Assembly: GCF_949628215.1 (NCBI RefSeq)
Contig: NC_134281.1
Coordinates: forward strand, 13,712,501-13,776,500
DNA length: 64,000 nucleotides
Direction: 5' to 3'
From: Phalacrocorax aristotelis
Taxonomy: Eukaryota > Chordata > Aves > Suliformes > Phalacrocoracidae
Both the position numbers and the translations under genes were made by a program. The notes below the pieces were generated by a model. That model saw nothing but the letters and a program-made list of their open reading frames with translations. It made no database searches and was not told the origin of the DNA. Position 1 is the first letter of the stretch. Every line of letters begins with the position of its first letter. This document shows positions 1 to 14,500 of the stretch, piece after piece.

Positions 1-482
1 CTCTGAGCAGCCTGTTCCAGTGACTGACCACTCTCTCAGTAAAGAAATTCTTCCTAATATCCAATCTAAACCTCCCCTGATGCAGCTTGAAGCAGTTTCC
101 TCTTGCTCTATCACTAGTGACCTGGGAGAAGAGACCAACACCCACCTCACTACAACCTCCTTTCAGGTAGTTGTAGAGAGCGATAAGGTCTCCCCTCAGC
201 CTCTTCTTCTCTGGTCTAAACAACCCCAGCTCCCTCAGCCACTCCTCATAAGACCTGCTCTCCAGACCCTTCACCAGCTTCATTGCCCTTCTCTGGACAC
301 GCTCCAGCACCTCGATGTCCTTCTTGCAGTGAGGGGCCCAAAACTGAACACAGTACTCGAGGTGCGGCCTCACCAGTGCCGAGTACAGGGGCACGATCAC
401 CTCCCTGCTCCTGCTGGCCACACTACTCCTGATACACGCCAGGATGCCATTGGCCTTCTTGGCCACCTGGGCACACTGCTGT
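1..482 (-). mobile_element. CR1 non-LTR retrotransposon, truncated copy
   Basis: The + strand reads as the reverse complement of the 3' part of an avian CR1 LINE. It shows the familiar conserved blocks of the element: 'cttctctggacacgctccagcacctcgatg' region near 293-320, 'aacacagtactcgaggtgcggcc' region near 347-370, and the block specifying lightly diverged reverse-transcriptase tail sequence. Homology stops near 482, where CR1 normally continues, so the copy is 5'-truncated as usual. Its 3' end lies beyond the left window edge. The 163-codon + strand open frame here is antisense to the element and is not a gene. Confidence 0.9.
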
Positions 483-2644
483 ATTTAAATCATACAGAGG
501 CCCTTAACTGAGCCCTGTCTTCAGAAAGTGTGTACACAGGTAAATTTAAGGGACATATTTATATCTGAAACGTAAAGTTCACCTCAATTTCTCAGGAAAC
601 TTTCTTGGTTAACCAAAATTCATTTATTTGATTTTCATTAAATTATAGTTTAAATGAAAAGTCAAAGCATTCTATGGAAAACAAATTCCTTTAATCAATC
701 CATTTATGTTTCAGTTGCATTTCTTGGCCATGTAAAGTTTTAATGTGAATTTTCAGCATGACCACAGATGCCATGTTCAGCAGTACGGGAATATACAGAA
801 CTGTGCTATAAGGAAGATGGATGTCAGGGACAGTGCTTGCTCTCTCAAGTTGCTCCCACTACGAAAGATCTTTTTTAGGAGCTTAGCCCATTCTTATTTA
901 CTGCTTGGTGCAGTTTAAATTTGAGCATTCAAGATAAAGCCCCACATTTACTTGACAATGAAGTAGAGCATCTGTAATTCTTATTGCCAATAGCAATATG
1001 TTCAGACTGTCATCACATCTTAGTGGTTTGTGTTCTGAAATAAATTACTGTTTAAAGTATTTAAAAGTGAGATGCACTCACCAAACAAGATTTCCTCCTT
1101 TTTGGGTATTTTGAGCGCAGGAGTCGCCAAAGGAGACAACAGAACAATCGGAGAGTATTTCTGATACTGAAAAACTGAGCAAGGATACCTCACTGTTTAA
1201 AGAATTAAAATAGAAAAAAAAAGTAGAAACAATCTGTCTTTAGAAATACTTGAACTGAAAGATATGTTATATCACAAAGACAGATGTTGAAGTCAGACAA
1301 CCAGCTTTGTCTCTCTTAATAGTTCTCCAGAACAGATTGTGGCTTAGAAGCACAAGTCAGGAATATTGAGCCAAGAATGGTTTTAAAAAAAACACGGGCA
1401 CCTTGAAAACACCTGAAGTAGATACCTGCCAACCAGTACTATTGTAGCAATATATGGAAGTCTGAGTTTACATATAAATAGACTTGACATGAGCAGATTA
1501 ACAGTACTTGATTAAAACCCATAGATTTGTCAGATTAGGGTGTACCTGAACAGATAAAGGCAAATTAGCTGAAGCTCTCAAAAAAGTGCCTTCAGACCAG
1601 CACTGCAGAGTTCTGAATTCTGCTGGTACCATATAACTCCTACACTCACCTGTCAGATGTGGTGGTTGTTTATGTGGGGCTACCACAGCTGCACTGTGAA
1701 AGCAAATGAGTTCATCAAGCCAGGAGTTGTCCCTATGCTCAAGCAGCACTGAATGTTCTGTCAATCCTGAACAAATACTAACAACGCAGCATTGATAGAG
1801 TGCTGTAAATGTATGTGTCCATTACAGAACAGGGATAAATACATGTTCCCTTCCCACTCAGGCTTTGCAATTGAAACAAGGCAAGACAAAGTCAAGCCAG
1901 GACATAAAATGACATCTTAGGAGGGCAAAGACTCAACTCACAGAAGCATTGCTCAGTCTCAGCATTGGTCTAGCCTCACTGATGCTAGAAGAGTTAAAAA
2001 CCTAAGCAACTCCAGCCTTGGTAACTGGGGGCTCTTAAAATGGGAGGCGGCATTTGGTGAGGCTGAGAGGAAGGTTTCAGACCCTTGAGACAGATAGAAG
2101 GGCTGCTGGATCTTATGTTTTCTGTACATAAAGGGCACACTGTGCACTCTGAGGTGAACATTACCACAAAAATGAGGTAGGATGTGAATTCACAGTATGT
2201 CAAATTCTGTCTGCTCCTAAGTATATGCTTACTCTGTGTTAAAAATACACCTTATCCCTCTTTCAGTGTTTCATACTTATGATGAAGAAAAAGCATGCCC
2301 TGGGCACTGGTTTTCTCTCTATTATTACTAGGACTTTACAGCAGCCTTGTGAATGAGGTACAGTCTACCAGAGCTGGGCCTGTGAATGTATTGTTACTAC
2401 CCAAATCCTCAGCTTTATTGCTGCAGAATATAGATACATTCTTATTCATTTGCCTTCTACAGTGTACTCCCAGCCACAAGTCATGGGTGCTGTTAAACCC
2501 TAGTGAGTACGAATCACTTTGCAGCTATAATTGATGTGTTTATGTTATTTATCTGCTCAGCGGTCTGCTGTGATTAATTGCATGCAGGCATGTGCAGAGG
2601 GCTCCAAATGTTGTATTATTATATGGCTGTCATATTTCATACAG
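483..2644 (+). other. Intron of the kelch gene (partial, upstream exons outside window)
   Basis: This is AT-rich non-coding sequence between the CR1 copy and the first kelch exon of the window. I see no coding homology in either strand. It is read as intron because the exon at 2645 enters in phase 0 with an AG acceptor and carries incomplete kelch sequence, so earlier exons (BTB, BACK and first kelch blades) must lie to the left of the window. Confidence 0.6.
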
Positions 2645-2795
2645 ATGGATCTGCCTGACGATGAGCCGGATCGATTAAGTAACAGAACATTTCGGTATGA
2701 CCCAGGCCAAGACAAATGGACAGAAGGCGCGCCAATGAAGTACTCCAAATACCGCTTCAGCACAGCCATAGTCAACAGCGAGATTTATGTCTTGG
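2645..2795 (+). CDS. KBTBD12: KBTBD12 antepenultimate coding exon (kelch blade)
   Basis: This 151-nt exon follows an AG acceptor at 2643-2644 and ends at a GTAAG donor at 2796. It encodes 50 codons plus one base, beginning MDLPDDEPDR and containing FRYDPGQDKWTEGAPM and SEIYVLG. The pattern of hydrophobic-x-Y-D-P, a conserved Trp, a 'P-M' turn and a 'YVLGG' strand is typical of a kelch beta-propeller repeat; the second Gly of the GG pair is completed across the splice. Kelch propellers of BTB-kelch proteins bind substrates, and many family members recruit them to cullin-3 ubiquitin ligases. The gene name rests on synteny with SEC61A1 and on the kelch type, not on an alignment. The exact acceptor is inferred; other CAG triplets lie upstream, but this one keeps the frame open. 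Confidence 0.72.
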
Positions 2796-2958
2796 GTAAG
2801 AGGAAACAGATTTTTAACAGATAGTACCATGACTTTTTCTTCTTTACAGTAGTTTGCCTCTGTGAAGTGAAATATCTCACCCTTTGCTATGTACACAGGA
2901 CAAAGTATGTCGGACTAAATGGATAGTATTTTTCTAGAATTATTTTTTCCCCGCATCG

Positions 2959-2976
2959 TTTCTTCCTTCCTTCCTT
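2959..2976. repeat. (TTCC)n microsatellite
   Basis: This is a short run of TTCC units within the kelch-gene intron. Confidence 0.85.
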
Positions 2977-3114
2977 AATTTATGTAGATTAAATTAAGTG
3001 AATGTTTAGTGTTCTGGATTTATGTAACAAAGATACTTTGCTTTTTAAACTACTTTTCCCTGGATTATCAGAGTGTGCTATAAATAATGAATTTTAAAAG
3101 GTGGGTAAAGAAGC

Positions 3115-3225
3115 CTTGTTAGCACCATTTCACAGGTGAGCTGTGAAAAGCTGAAGAACATACCCAGCACCATCAAGGAATGGCATAGGGAAAAAAGAAT
3201 TTGGATCTTCCAGTCAAAACCAACA
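3115..3225 (-). repeat. MIR-like ancient SINE remnant
   Basis: The segment 'agcaccatttcacaggtgag' at 3121-3140 matches the reverse-complement MIR core 'ccattttacaggtgagg'. Downstream, 'ttggatcttcc' occupies the place of MIR's 'tttgaactcaggtcttcc'. The spacing agrees with a highly diverged copy on the minus strand. The call is from pattern memory and would need RepeatMasker. Confidence 0.4.
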
Positions 3226-6200
3226 TTATTTGTGGATTCTGAAAAAATTAAACGATTCATTCTCTTCCACCCACCTCAACACAGTGCATTTTTTGGAAGA
3301 TCAAAACTTTTAATTTTGTCATTTTTTAATTGAATCTTTTCAGTTTTTTGTTTCAAAACAGTATTTTGACCAGAAGTTTTAAGACTTGTGTGAAAGAGTT
3401 CAATAATCTCCTACCCCAAAATCTTCTGTCCCAAAATGATCCCCATCCATATCCCCAGTTCTACAGTTCATCTGTAACATGACTCTTCCTAAAGACCATC
3501 ATTCATGGTCCCAACCCAACCTCTGTCGAAGCCAACAGAAAGAACATCACCTGTTTCTGAACACTAGCGAACACATCAGAAGGTGGCAAGCAAGGGATTT
3601 TTTGGAAGAGAAAATGGTGATGTAAGGCAGGAAAAGGCAGATGGAGAAGAAAAGCATTGTTGGCATTGGGAATGATATGGGGAAAATGTTGAAGGAGCAT
3701 CTTGTAAGGAGAATAGGAGTCAGAAAGGTGACCAAATGAAAATAGAGCAGGATTATAGATAGGTGTATAACTGGAAAGTACTTGAAGAAGTGGTGAAAAA
3801 ATTTCATACAGTCAATTAATCCACAGGTGGGCTGTGCGTTATCCATGCCCTTCCATGTTCCCAATATCCTGTGGGCAGCATCAAAGAAGAAGAAGGTAGC
3901 AGTCACATCAGTTCCTCAGAACCTTTCAATCCCTTCTGCTTCAAAATACTCCTGCTTACAATCTTACCAAAATGAACACAAAAAAAAAATATGGTCTTTC
4001 CAACTTATACACCTCCTGTATAAGGGTCATTCTGGTTTTGTATGGGTTGTTACATACCATGGATAAAGGAGCGTTTGTTCCTGGCATGTAATACAGAAAG
4101 CATTTTGCAGGGGGTGTATTTAAGAAAGGTGTCTTTGAAGTAGAAGAGGAAAATGGCTTTAACACTGCATTTGTCTTCTTTTAGAGAAACTTCTTTCTCT
4201 AAAGTAGCTTGAGACAGGCTCATAGTCACAACCAGAAGAGAGGGGGAAAGAAACCTATATGTAAAAGAGAGTTTTGCAAACAGAAAATAATTTCATTATT
4301 GTCAAAGGTTAGTGATAGAGAACATCAGTATGCTGTTAAATAACAAAAGTGTTGGCTCCCAGGTTCAATGGTGCTTCAAAAATGTGGAAACTCCATCCTT
4401 TGTAAAAGGTTAAATATATATAATTATTTATACTGACACTGATGATGTAATGGGGCACCAAAAGCAGCTGTAAGACTTGGGAAGAGAAAGCTGTATTCAT
4501 GCATTTCGGTAAGAAGCATTCCGAGATCAAAACCACAAATGCTGCGATGACACAAGAGGGTCAGGATGAAAAAAAAAGGAGCTGCCTTGGGATGTATGTG
4601 ACAAAACAAATTGACAGTCTTCTTCACAGCAAGCCTGACACTGAGACAAGGAAAAGGAGTGGCTAATAAGGAAAAGTGCATCCATTTTCTTCCCTCAAAA
4701 TCTCACAAAGAAAGAATATCTCAGTGATTACAGAAGAGAAATGTACAGATTGAACAGAAAGCACAGTATTAAATCTGAGAAATGCCTGTTTAAATGGCAT
4801 TGAGGAAAGTTCATGGTCTCACAGACCTTCACAAGGATTTTGCTAACGTTAAAATATAAAAAGCATCATTTTATTATGTATAGTTGCCAGTGCTGCAGTG
4901 GTCAGGGAGCTGAATACTTGAATTCTTTCTTACATGTCAGCCAGTACCAATAACCTTTTTTTGTGAGAAAACCTTTGTTAACAATCAGATCAGCGTGTGG
5001 GCCAGAACAAGCTCTTGCTCTGTCTCCATCGCTCTTGTTGGTCCACGCACCTTCCCATGAGCAGTCCTTATTCAAGCAGTCCTGACGGAACCAACACACT
5101 TAATCCTGTGATTAACAATTTTCTGCACTGGACCCTTCACTCTTGCCACTAAACGTAACTGAATACACATAAAAGCGATGTTTGTTCTCAGTTTTGACAG
5201 TGTAAATCTGGGGTAATTTCACTGTAATGAACAAATTTGCCTGTAATTTATACCAAAGGTATAAGCTCACTCTCTGCTCCAGGGAGGGGATTTTTGACAA
5301 AGACTGTGCTATTTTTACCATCGTGTTTCCCAGCCTGCCTCCGTTCTGATGTTCAGTCCACTCAAGGTGTAACTGCAGAAAGTGTAGACATGAATGAGTT
5401 ACCATCAGGTAGGAAGAATATCAGTTGCAGGGGAGACATTTTGACCTAGATCTGAGCTGTTTTCACAAACTCCTGATTGCCTATTTTCACCAACCTTGCA
5501 AGGACTTTAATGTCCATAAATCTGTAAAATTTGGTTGAAACTGGCCAACAGGTACAAAAGCTATGAAAGGCAGACAAAATAATGTAAACACAGCTACAGA
5601 ACACACATGAAGTGAGGGTAACTGCATGAGTCTTGTTTCCTTAGGAAATCAAATAATATTAGAACTAATTGTTTTTAATTGAAAGGAAAACCTGACACTA
5701 AGCCAAAAATTATTTTTCAACAAATTCTATCTTTGAATATGCTGGTTTAAATCCACCTTTAGCTGTATGGGTGGAAATGAAGATTTATCTGTTAAAATTG
5801 AGAAGACAATGTGGTTGGTAAATGTTAATCATCGTGGTCTCGAAACTGTGTGGAAGAGATCAAAGCATTTTCCAAGACCTCTCAAAATGATGAAGCAATT
5901 TCCAAAGGAATTCTGTTTGGAAACAGTGATACAATCACTGATATTGGCATCTTATTCTGCTGATACCACATGTGGCCTCATGTCCAGCTGTAAACTCCCA
6001 CTTGTCAGCTGTAATTAAAACCTCACACAGAAAAGCTACCTTCCACTGTTCATTTGTGGTGACAGGTTCTTGTTACCTTGTGAGTTCTTAGGCTGTTGGG
6101 CTGTGAGGTGCGTACAGTTTTCCTTTGGAAACAATTGCGATGGTAACCCTGGTGGGGTGAATGGGCAATTCATGGCATTGAAAGGAAGACAGTGAAAGCA

Positions 6201-8503
6201 CTCTTAATCTGGCTGATGTGGTACTTGATCACGCAGATGAAATTCATGAGAGAATGGGAATGGAAGGATGGAAGTTGGTGTTGACAGACCAAAGAATAGC
6301 AACTGCCATGAGGATAGTAAAACCACTTAAGGCTGATCAAAGCCATGGATCCCTCAGACATCACCCTGCATCACGAGGAATGTGGGGCACTGTGCAAGTC
6401 TAGAACTATGCTGTCAAGGGCCATTTGTGCAAAATGACATTCTGAAGAGGATCACAGCTTGTAGGTTGTCCTCCTGTAGTGACCTCGGAGACATCTATGC
6501 TCAGGCATAATGACTAAGCTTTTGTGCTACAGATAAGAGAGAAACTTCCGTGGAGTCTCTACTATTGCCATTTATACCCTCTCACTTCAAATAGGGGTTC
6601 CCCATGGTGAAGTGTGTGTGTACAGAACTTGAACATCTAACAGGCTCCCATGGAGCCCCAGTCATGGGACACTCAGTGAAGGGGCAATTCGAAGCATGCT
6701 TGATGTCAGTGCTTGGATTCCCACAGCATCATCCGCTTTTCATATCATACTTGTTCCTTATGTGGTGCACTGTCTCCATGGGCTTCCTGTAGTCTGCACA
6801 CATCTAAGAAGATCCACTGGGGGCTGCTGGGGTCAGAGGAAGGGGAGGGAGGGAGGCAAGGTGGAAAAAGGTAAGTGTAAGATTTCTTCTGTATGCCATG
6901 AGAACCAAGACCCTCTTCCAGAAATAAAAACATGAAATAAAGAAATATATAACTGTAGCTGTGTATACAAAGTAGTGTTGCAGAAAGATGAAACGTCTTT
7001 CAAGCAACTCTTGAAAACAAAGTCCTTAAACAAAGTAAGTTTGTCAGCTCTTTCAGGCAGGATCTCTGACTTCCTGTACAGTTCATACAGGTGTCAGCAC
7101 ATTCGGGATTAGGTGGGACTGTAGAGCAAAAATGAAAAATCACTGCACTAAAAGTTGATCCTCTCTAATGTCTCTGATGTGTGAATGCAATTTCTATCAT
7201 AAATATGAAGTAAAAAGCATAGATGGAGCACTATCTTTGAATAAGATGCTGTAGCGGACCCTTTGATATACAAGTCTAATTTTTGCTCTCAACCATGCAG
7301 GTGTAAATCTGTAGTAAGTAGTCTGCTGATCGCAGTTATGTTGTGTCAGACTCATTTTGTTCTAACCCAGATCAGACTCTGACGCTTTGCCTTTGAAGTG
7401 TTAATTTCTGAAAAGTCCTATTGGCACAGAACAGAGAGTACACAGTCACTGTCCAAAAACTCTTCGCAGCCTAATTGCCAGCTCCAGCATGTAAAACCCT
7501 AATGACTTAAATGGAATGATTCTAGAGTCACACTGATGAGAGGAAAATGAGGAATAGATTAGAGTTTTTGGTCTGAGTAATAGCATTGTTCAGGAACCTG
7601 TACCATGTGCCTTAATCACCAATCCTGTAATGTAATTTTCTGTTTGTTGTGTAATGTTCCTAGAGAATCTTATGCTATTTATACAGTGTACATAATCCTC
7701 AAAAGTAAATGAACAGAATTTCCTAAGGCTCAAAATCCTTTCTCCTATTCATCCCATTTGATTGGTCTTAGCTCTTTCTCTCCATATTTTCCCAGGAACA
7801 TAACTATATTCATTGGAAAGCCCAAGAAAGAGCAGTATTGTGTTCTTAATGACAGAGGCAATTGAGACACTTTTGGAAGAAAACCAGATGGGAGGGCTTT
7901 ATTTAAGGTCATGCATTTTAATCTCTTTCTTAAAAAAAATATTCTTTCCAGCTAAGTCTCTGAAAACTCATTACAGCCAACAGACAAATTAGGAAAATTT
8001 ATCCAAATGAACCCATTTGAATGCCATATTCATTAGCTTATGTTAAAACACATTCAGTAGAACAACTGTCTCTGAAGTACAGGTCACTGGTAAAAAATAT
8101 TGTATCACCATGACAGCTTTAACCATGTGTTGCTTTTATGTTATATAATTCCTGCTTTATAAATAAGAACATATAGAAGGGCTTAAATGAGAAATCCTAT
8201 TAGGGAAGATTTAGGAATCAAAGAATTTTTGTTTATCCTCCTTAGCCTGGCAACCCACCTCTTACAATTTGTTTTTTTCCTCTGAGTTCTTGCCGAGAGC
8301 TTCTTTTAAAAGTTTTAAGCAGTTGAATGAGGTTCAATTAAACACTGAATGCCTCGGTCATAAAATACTTATTTGAATATGTACTTTGGGGTCTCTCTGG
8401 AAAGGAAAGCATGTGTAGGAGGGGCTGGAAGGAGATATTTTAGCTTTCATGCTGGAGTATTAACTGTGCATTTGAATAACACCTTCTTCTAAAATAAACA
8501 TGT

Positions 8504-8513
8504 CTATTTATAA
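8504..8513 (+). promoter_or_regulatory. MEF2-type site CTATTTATAA
   Basis: This is a perfect match to the MEF2 consensus YTAWWWWTAR inside the kelch-gene intron. Such matches occur by chance in AT-rich DNA. It is noted because it lies in a locally less repetitive stretch, and muscle expression would be a reasonable thing to test for a kelch-family gene. Confidence 0.25.
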
Positions 8514-11500
8514 ATACGCTTTGGACTTCTGACAATAGCAGCTTATGGGCCTGATTCTGCTCTGTTGTACCTGTGTGACAGCCTCCGTAGTGCCTGTGTG
8601 CCGGGAGGCACAAAAAAGGCAAAAATTTGTTCCGATACATGAGATCAGAAATGCCTTCTATTCACTTAAGGATTATCAAAGGAAATGCGAACAAGGCATT
8701 ACAGGAGAAAAGAATGAGCTGGAACTGAAGTGTTGACCATGTTTAGAAAGACAATTATCTGTTTCTTCAGCCCTGCTTCTAATCAATCTTTTGCCCTCAT
8801 GTCTTCTGCAAGCTGCGTTACATCATCTGCTTTGCTCTGTTTTAGAAGAGAGTGACAGTGCTCCTCAGTTTCATCTTCAGAAGTGCCTGCCAGGGCTAGC
8901 TTTCTTGATCCCTTATTTCTCTGAGAAACCACTATGCAGCCCTGCTTTGCAGAGTGAGAGAGAAACCTAAGTGCTGAAACTCTCAGATTAGAGCTCTTGA
9001 AGAGTAATGATGGGAAATGTTACGTAAGAGATTAGCACTATTAAATCCATTGTGCATTCCAGAGATCAATTCAATAGTGAATTTTATGGGAGGCAAAGCT
9101 TAGATTTCACTTGCTTTTTGGAGAATTACTCCTTTTTTGTCACCCATTTCCCCGGTTCCTTTGTTAAAAATTCAGAGGCACAATTAAGAATATATGTTGC
9201 TCAGTATTGTGATCCGAGGACTTAATTATATGATAAAGAATTACAGTGTCAGTGTGCTGAGGGCACTAATGGGTCTTGATCATCCTGACCAGCATCACCT
9301 GCGGCCTCCACCCACACCCTCTGTCCATAGGCCCAGGAGCATCATTTAAACACAGGCCTGGCGCATCAGTACCTTCTTGACACTTTGCCTTTGCCTGACA
9401 ACTGCTGGTAGGATCTTTTGCATTCACCTGCCACTGGTCCTGTGGAGCTGCACCACCCCAGCCTCCCACTCCAACAGTGCATTTATTACATGGGTCGTCT
9501 TCCCTTTGGAAGCAGCTCTGCTCTTGTTGCTCCCTGATATACTGCCCTGGCTGAGAGACTGCTGTGCATGTCTAATTTCAGGTGTCTGTTAGTGGGGGAA
9601 TCAAATGAAATGGTAGGATGTCTGATATTCAGAGGTCCCCATCACCCTGGCACTCTCAGGGGAGTATGTAAGCTCTTTTCAGTCCTGTCTGGACCACCAA
9701 CCACCTTGTAGGTGTCATTTTGGTCACCTATCCTGTCTGTGCAATAAACAATCTAGACTTGGATCTGGGTGACTATCCTGGGGGGAAAAAATTGTCCATG
9801 TTGGACTCAGCTGCCTGGCAAATTTAGCTGCGTAAGAGTTTGGTGTGGATAAGACTTGGAAGTGCAATTGCTCTGCACCAGTGTCTGCTTTTACAAGTAT
9901 CAGTTACATGGGTGAAGTCACTGGGTACATGTAGGTAGGAGTGTTCCCTATCCCTTGAAACAAAACTGCATGTCCGTGTCAATCCTACAGAAATACACAG
10001 ATATATCTAAGGCACTTAGTTCCTTTGGACTTGGTGAACTAATTATTACTATTGACTCTACCACTCCATTGCTGTTACAGAAATTCCCCCTCAAGTGCTG
10101 GAAGGGTGTTCTGTTATTACAACTGATGTAACTGAAATTCCATTCAGTCTTCTCAGATCAGCACAGGGTAAGAGGAAGGCAGCTGGCCTCAGCCAAAGGA
10201 ATATGCTTTGCCTTCAGCTGGATATGAGCAGTGTGTAGGTATAGCAAGGCACAGAACTGCACCTCATTGAAATTCTGAAGACTTGCTAATCACCTAGCCT
10301 GCTTTGCCTTCTTGCATCAAAGGCTTGTCTTCTCTATCCTGATTTCTTAATAAAGATAATGTATTTTATTTATATATTTATTTTACTAATGGAACTTCAT
10401 GTTAAATTTAAAGTCCATTAGAACCACTGCTTATGGAGTGCCCTTGAAAAGTACGTTTGATTGCAGAATCATCCAAGCGTGATATGGAAAGCTCTCAAGC
10501 TTTAATGGGTTTGGGAACACAAAGGTGGCTTCACTGGCTTTTTTAGTCCTTCAGTGGCATCTGAAATATCTCCTAGGGAAAGTACATATTGTAAAAAGCC
10601 TAATGTGTTGAAAGGGTGTATTTGTAAGGGGGGGTGGGAGAAAGACTGGATTCTGGGATTAAATCCTAATGTGTGATGAACGTGAAAATGACAGAAACAC
10701 TCAAAACTGCCAGTGAGAAATCCATCTCTCCCTGCACAAAGGACATATAATTGCACTTTATGCAGAGAACTAAGCCAGGTGGTGTCGAATTTGCCTGCTT
10801 TGCTTGTGATGAGATAGGTAAGTGTGGGTTAATGAAGGATCCTCCTCAGCATCCATTCCAGTCTGTGAGCACTGAAATCACAATTGCTGCCCTTCTGCAC
10901 ACCTGTTGGGACTCCGGGGAGGCTGTGACCACAGCATGTGTGTTTTAATGACCCCATCTATAAATCTGGGTGTTTAAGGTACAATGACAAGTACAGATCC
11001 ACGCGCTGCTCGTGGGTCACTTGGCACAAGAGACTCCCCCAAATGACCTACAACTTCCTACCCTCTTTACTGCACTCTCCCTTAGCCTTTTTAAGGTTTT
11101 CTCTATTTTATGTAGAGGCTCCTGTAGAAGCAGAGCAGGAACTCAGTTACTCAGCTGCTCTACTCAGAGAACATGAAATAAAGACAATCTTCATGGTCTT
11201 AACTCTAATTCCATATGTCTGCACTTATATTCCTAATGTTTTAATAAACCTGAATGAAGAAGACTGTGGGACATGATGATCTGGAGCCGTGAGTGGCGGA
11301 GCACAAAGCAGCCTGAATTGCCTGACACAGCAAGTTTCTTTTTTCTGCCAGTTTGAAGTCTTGCATGGTATACACATTGTGGAAGATGGATAGCCTGGTT
11401 AACGTGAGATGCCTCCACTCGGTCGCAGATGTGAACTGATTTAAGTTTGAGAACCTTTTTAGTTGATTTGTGTATATAGTTCTTTGGAAGAGGCCTGAGA

Positions 11501-14500
11501 CATCAGTCTCCATAGAGGAAAAAGAGTATTGCCTCCCAGGAGTGTTTCTCAACTACCACATCTAGGAACACAGCAAAGCAGTGCTGGTACAGTCTAATAT
11601 CCTCAGATTCCTTTGTTAGCAATATTTCAATGTTAGCATTGTTTTAGAAGAGGAGATTGAAAATCTTGATTCCTTGTTTTTCAGAATACTATTCTTCTAA
11701 GCTTGAAAATTAAACTTTTCCTCCCCTCTGATTTTTCCTTCTTACTTTCTATTTGCTGAGAACTTAGCTTTGCCCTTGTTGTAAATTGAACATCAAATTG
11801 AATTTATCTGAAATGGCTGTGGAGACTGTAAATAATGGACATATTTTTATACCTTCAGGACTGTGTCTGATAATGACAGTAATAAAGGAGGTTAAATTTA
11901 AGTTGCTCAACTATCCAACGAAGGTTTCATAAATCCTTGAAAATAAGTGGTAGCCTTTAAACTTTTGAAAAGATGCTCCAATAGGTCATGGAAGATTATT
12001 TTCCTGATAACTGTACAGGAAAATGTTTGGAGGTGGGTCCCATGGATTGGCAGCTGAATGTCTTCATTAACTGGTAATGGTTGTGATTTTTTGCAAAAAG
12101 TCACTGACTGTGCTATATCAGTTTTGTATCTGATTATTTATGTTCTTTCTGAAGTTACCATGCCCTACAGTTACTCAGGTTAGAAAATTACAATAAATAT
12201 GTGCTAAGAAATAAACAGCAATTACACTTCTAGAAGAGTTCTGGGGCACTTTGTTCGCTGCCCCCCTTGAAATATTGAGGCAATCAGCAAAGCTATTGTT
12301 AGACTCTGACATGCCACATGCATTCCCTAACTGGTACCATTCATTCCTCTGATTGAACAAGATGCTTTTCCATTCTTCTGATGAAGACTTTTTCCCTTGG
12401 GTGAGTGCATACTCTTCAGTGGTGTACAGTAACACCTGGGCTAATTTTAAAAAAAGATAGCTTGATAACCAGCAGCAGTCTGCCTTTGGCACCAAAAAGC
12501 TTTCTTGTGAACAGATCAGATTAGTCTGTGGGGAGCTTTAATATTATTGGTTCCCAGTTGAAACTGGCTTGAGTATCTCTTTCTGCATTACACTGCACTC
12601 TGTAGGCTGTACATACCCTGGTACCAAATTGTCTTGCATGCTATGCTCTGATTCTACTGAAGGATGCTATAGAATCAGGAAGACTGATAGGCTATCAATT
12701 AAATAGCTTTATGAGTTTAAAAAAAATTATTAGACCTTAAAACTTTTATTTATAAATCTAGGGGAATAGCGTCCTCTCCCTAGAGTGTCACCTCTCTTAT
12801 AAGCCATTAAGGATAGTGGAGAATACCGCATAGAAGTGGGTAACGCTCCTGGCATAAAAAACAATACAATAGTAAATGTTCGAATTCTGAAACATATTCT
12901 TGCTTCCAAATAGCCCTAAGGAATAGCTCAGTGAGTCTCCACTGTGAGAAGTGCTCAGCATGACGATGCATGCAACTCCCTCTTTGGCATGGAAATGATT
13001 AGCAAAATTCCATGACCACAATTACTCCCTACCTCAGCTCTCTTAGGTGAACTTCAGAGGAGGAGCCCATCAGAGCAAACGCTGCTTAGCTGAGGCTGTT
13101 AAACTAGTAATGAAGACATTTGGATGCTAGCCTTCTTTAAGCACACGTTGAGGGGAGCCTGATACAAACTGCTAGGACCTTGTTGTAGGTATTAGTAAAG
13201 ATTCGCTGTGCATGGAAAAGGAACTGAAAATCAAACCCAGTGAAGGTTTTCAAATTCAAATATTGAACTGAGCCAAATGCTGCTAAGTTCAGCTGGAGGA
13301 AAACTTCCTGCTGATGATAATGGACACTGAATTTGGTTCTAATTTTGCTGCTCTGATACAGGCATAATTCATCTTGTCTTTACCTGACTCTAAAATACAG
13401 ATCAGGAATACAGTGGTAGCAAATCTGAAGCATTACAGTTCCCATATACATGTCTCTGCCTCTTGCAAATACCTTTGGAGAATGCACAGAAGGTTGAAAA
13501 AGTAACAGTCCATATTAAGAGGTAGATGGAAAACCATATGCAAATAAAACGTTGAGCTCTGGGGGCTCATTTCTCTGGCAGACCGGCTTAACAGCACTGG
13601 GGCAATATATTTTAAAAGCAGCCTCATCGACCTTGCACATGTTATTCTTGCAGTTCTTTCCCCTTGTATATGCAAGAGCATAATTACATGCCATACAATG
13701 CATTTTGGATTTGCACAACTGAGCAGTCCTACATGTGTATCTGGAAAGCTATCCTTCATGTGGAAATTGCTTATATATTGCAGTCATTTTATATTTAAAA
13801 GTGGTCACATACACACATATGCACAAAAGAACTGCTTCAGCATGCCATCAATGCTCATTGCAGGGTACTGTGTCCATTGGCAGAGATGGAAAACCTGCAA
13901 GTAAGTCAGCATATTAATTCTCGAGGCTGCAAATTCAAAATCTGGATTTGATCACTGGAAAGGATTTGGAAAGGCAGTGTTTACACTGTGATTTCAGTGT
14001 ACAGTGTTTGCAGCATGCACTGAGATCTCAGGTACGTCTGAAGCCTGTTGCAGGACTTCCCAGCAAATTAAAACCAGGATCTATTTCAATCCTGCACACC
14101 AACTGCAGGCATCCCAATTAACCCTTCAACAGTAGGGCTTTGTCACAAGTAACTCAACTGGCATTCCTGCAGAGTGGATGGGCTTGTTTCTGGAAGTGGA
14201 TTTCGCTTAAGAAATAGGTGTAATCTATTCCTTTTATTAGAAAAGATGCCAAAAAAATCCAACTGATCCTTGATTAACAAGTGTGATAGTCAAATCCACT
14301 AACACTAATTGGAGAATAACTTTTGATCCATTGCAACTTAATAATAAAGCAATTTGTCCAGCATGCAGAACAAGTAATTATGACAATTTCTACTATATAG
14401 GCAGAAAACAAGACAAAATACCTTTGTGTTTTGAAGACATGCTGCTTGTCCTTCCTTTGATAAAAGACTTCAGAAAGGATCTTGCTTCGGTGTCTGTAGA

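Noticed and set aside
20-511. 163-codon + strand open frame at the left edge
   Set aside because: It is antisense to a CR1 element and extends past its truncated end; it is not a gene.
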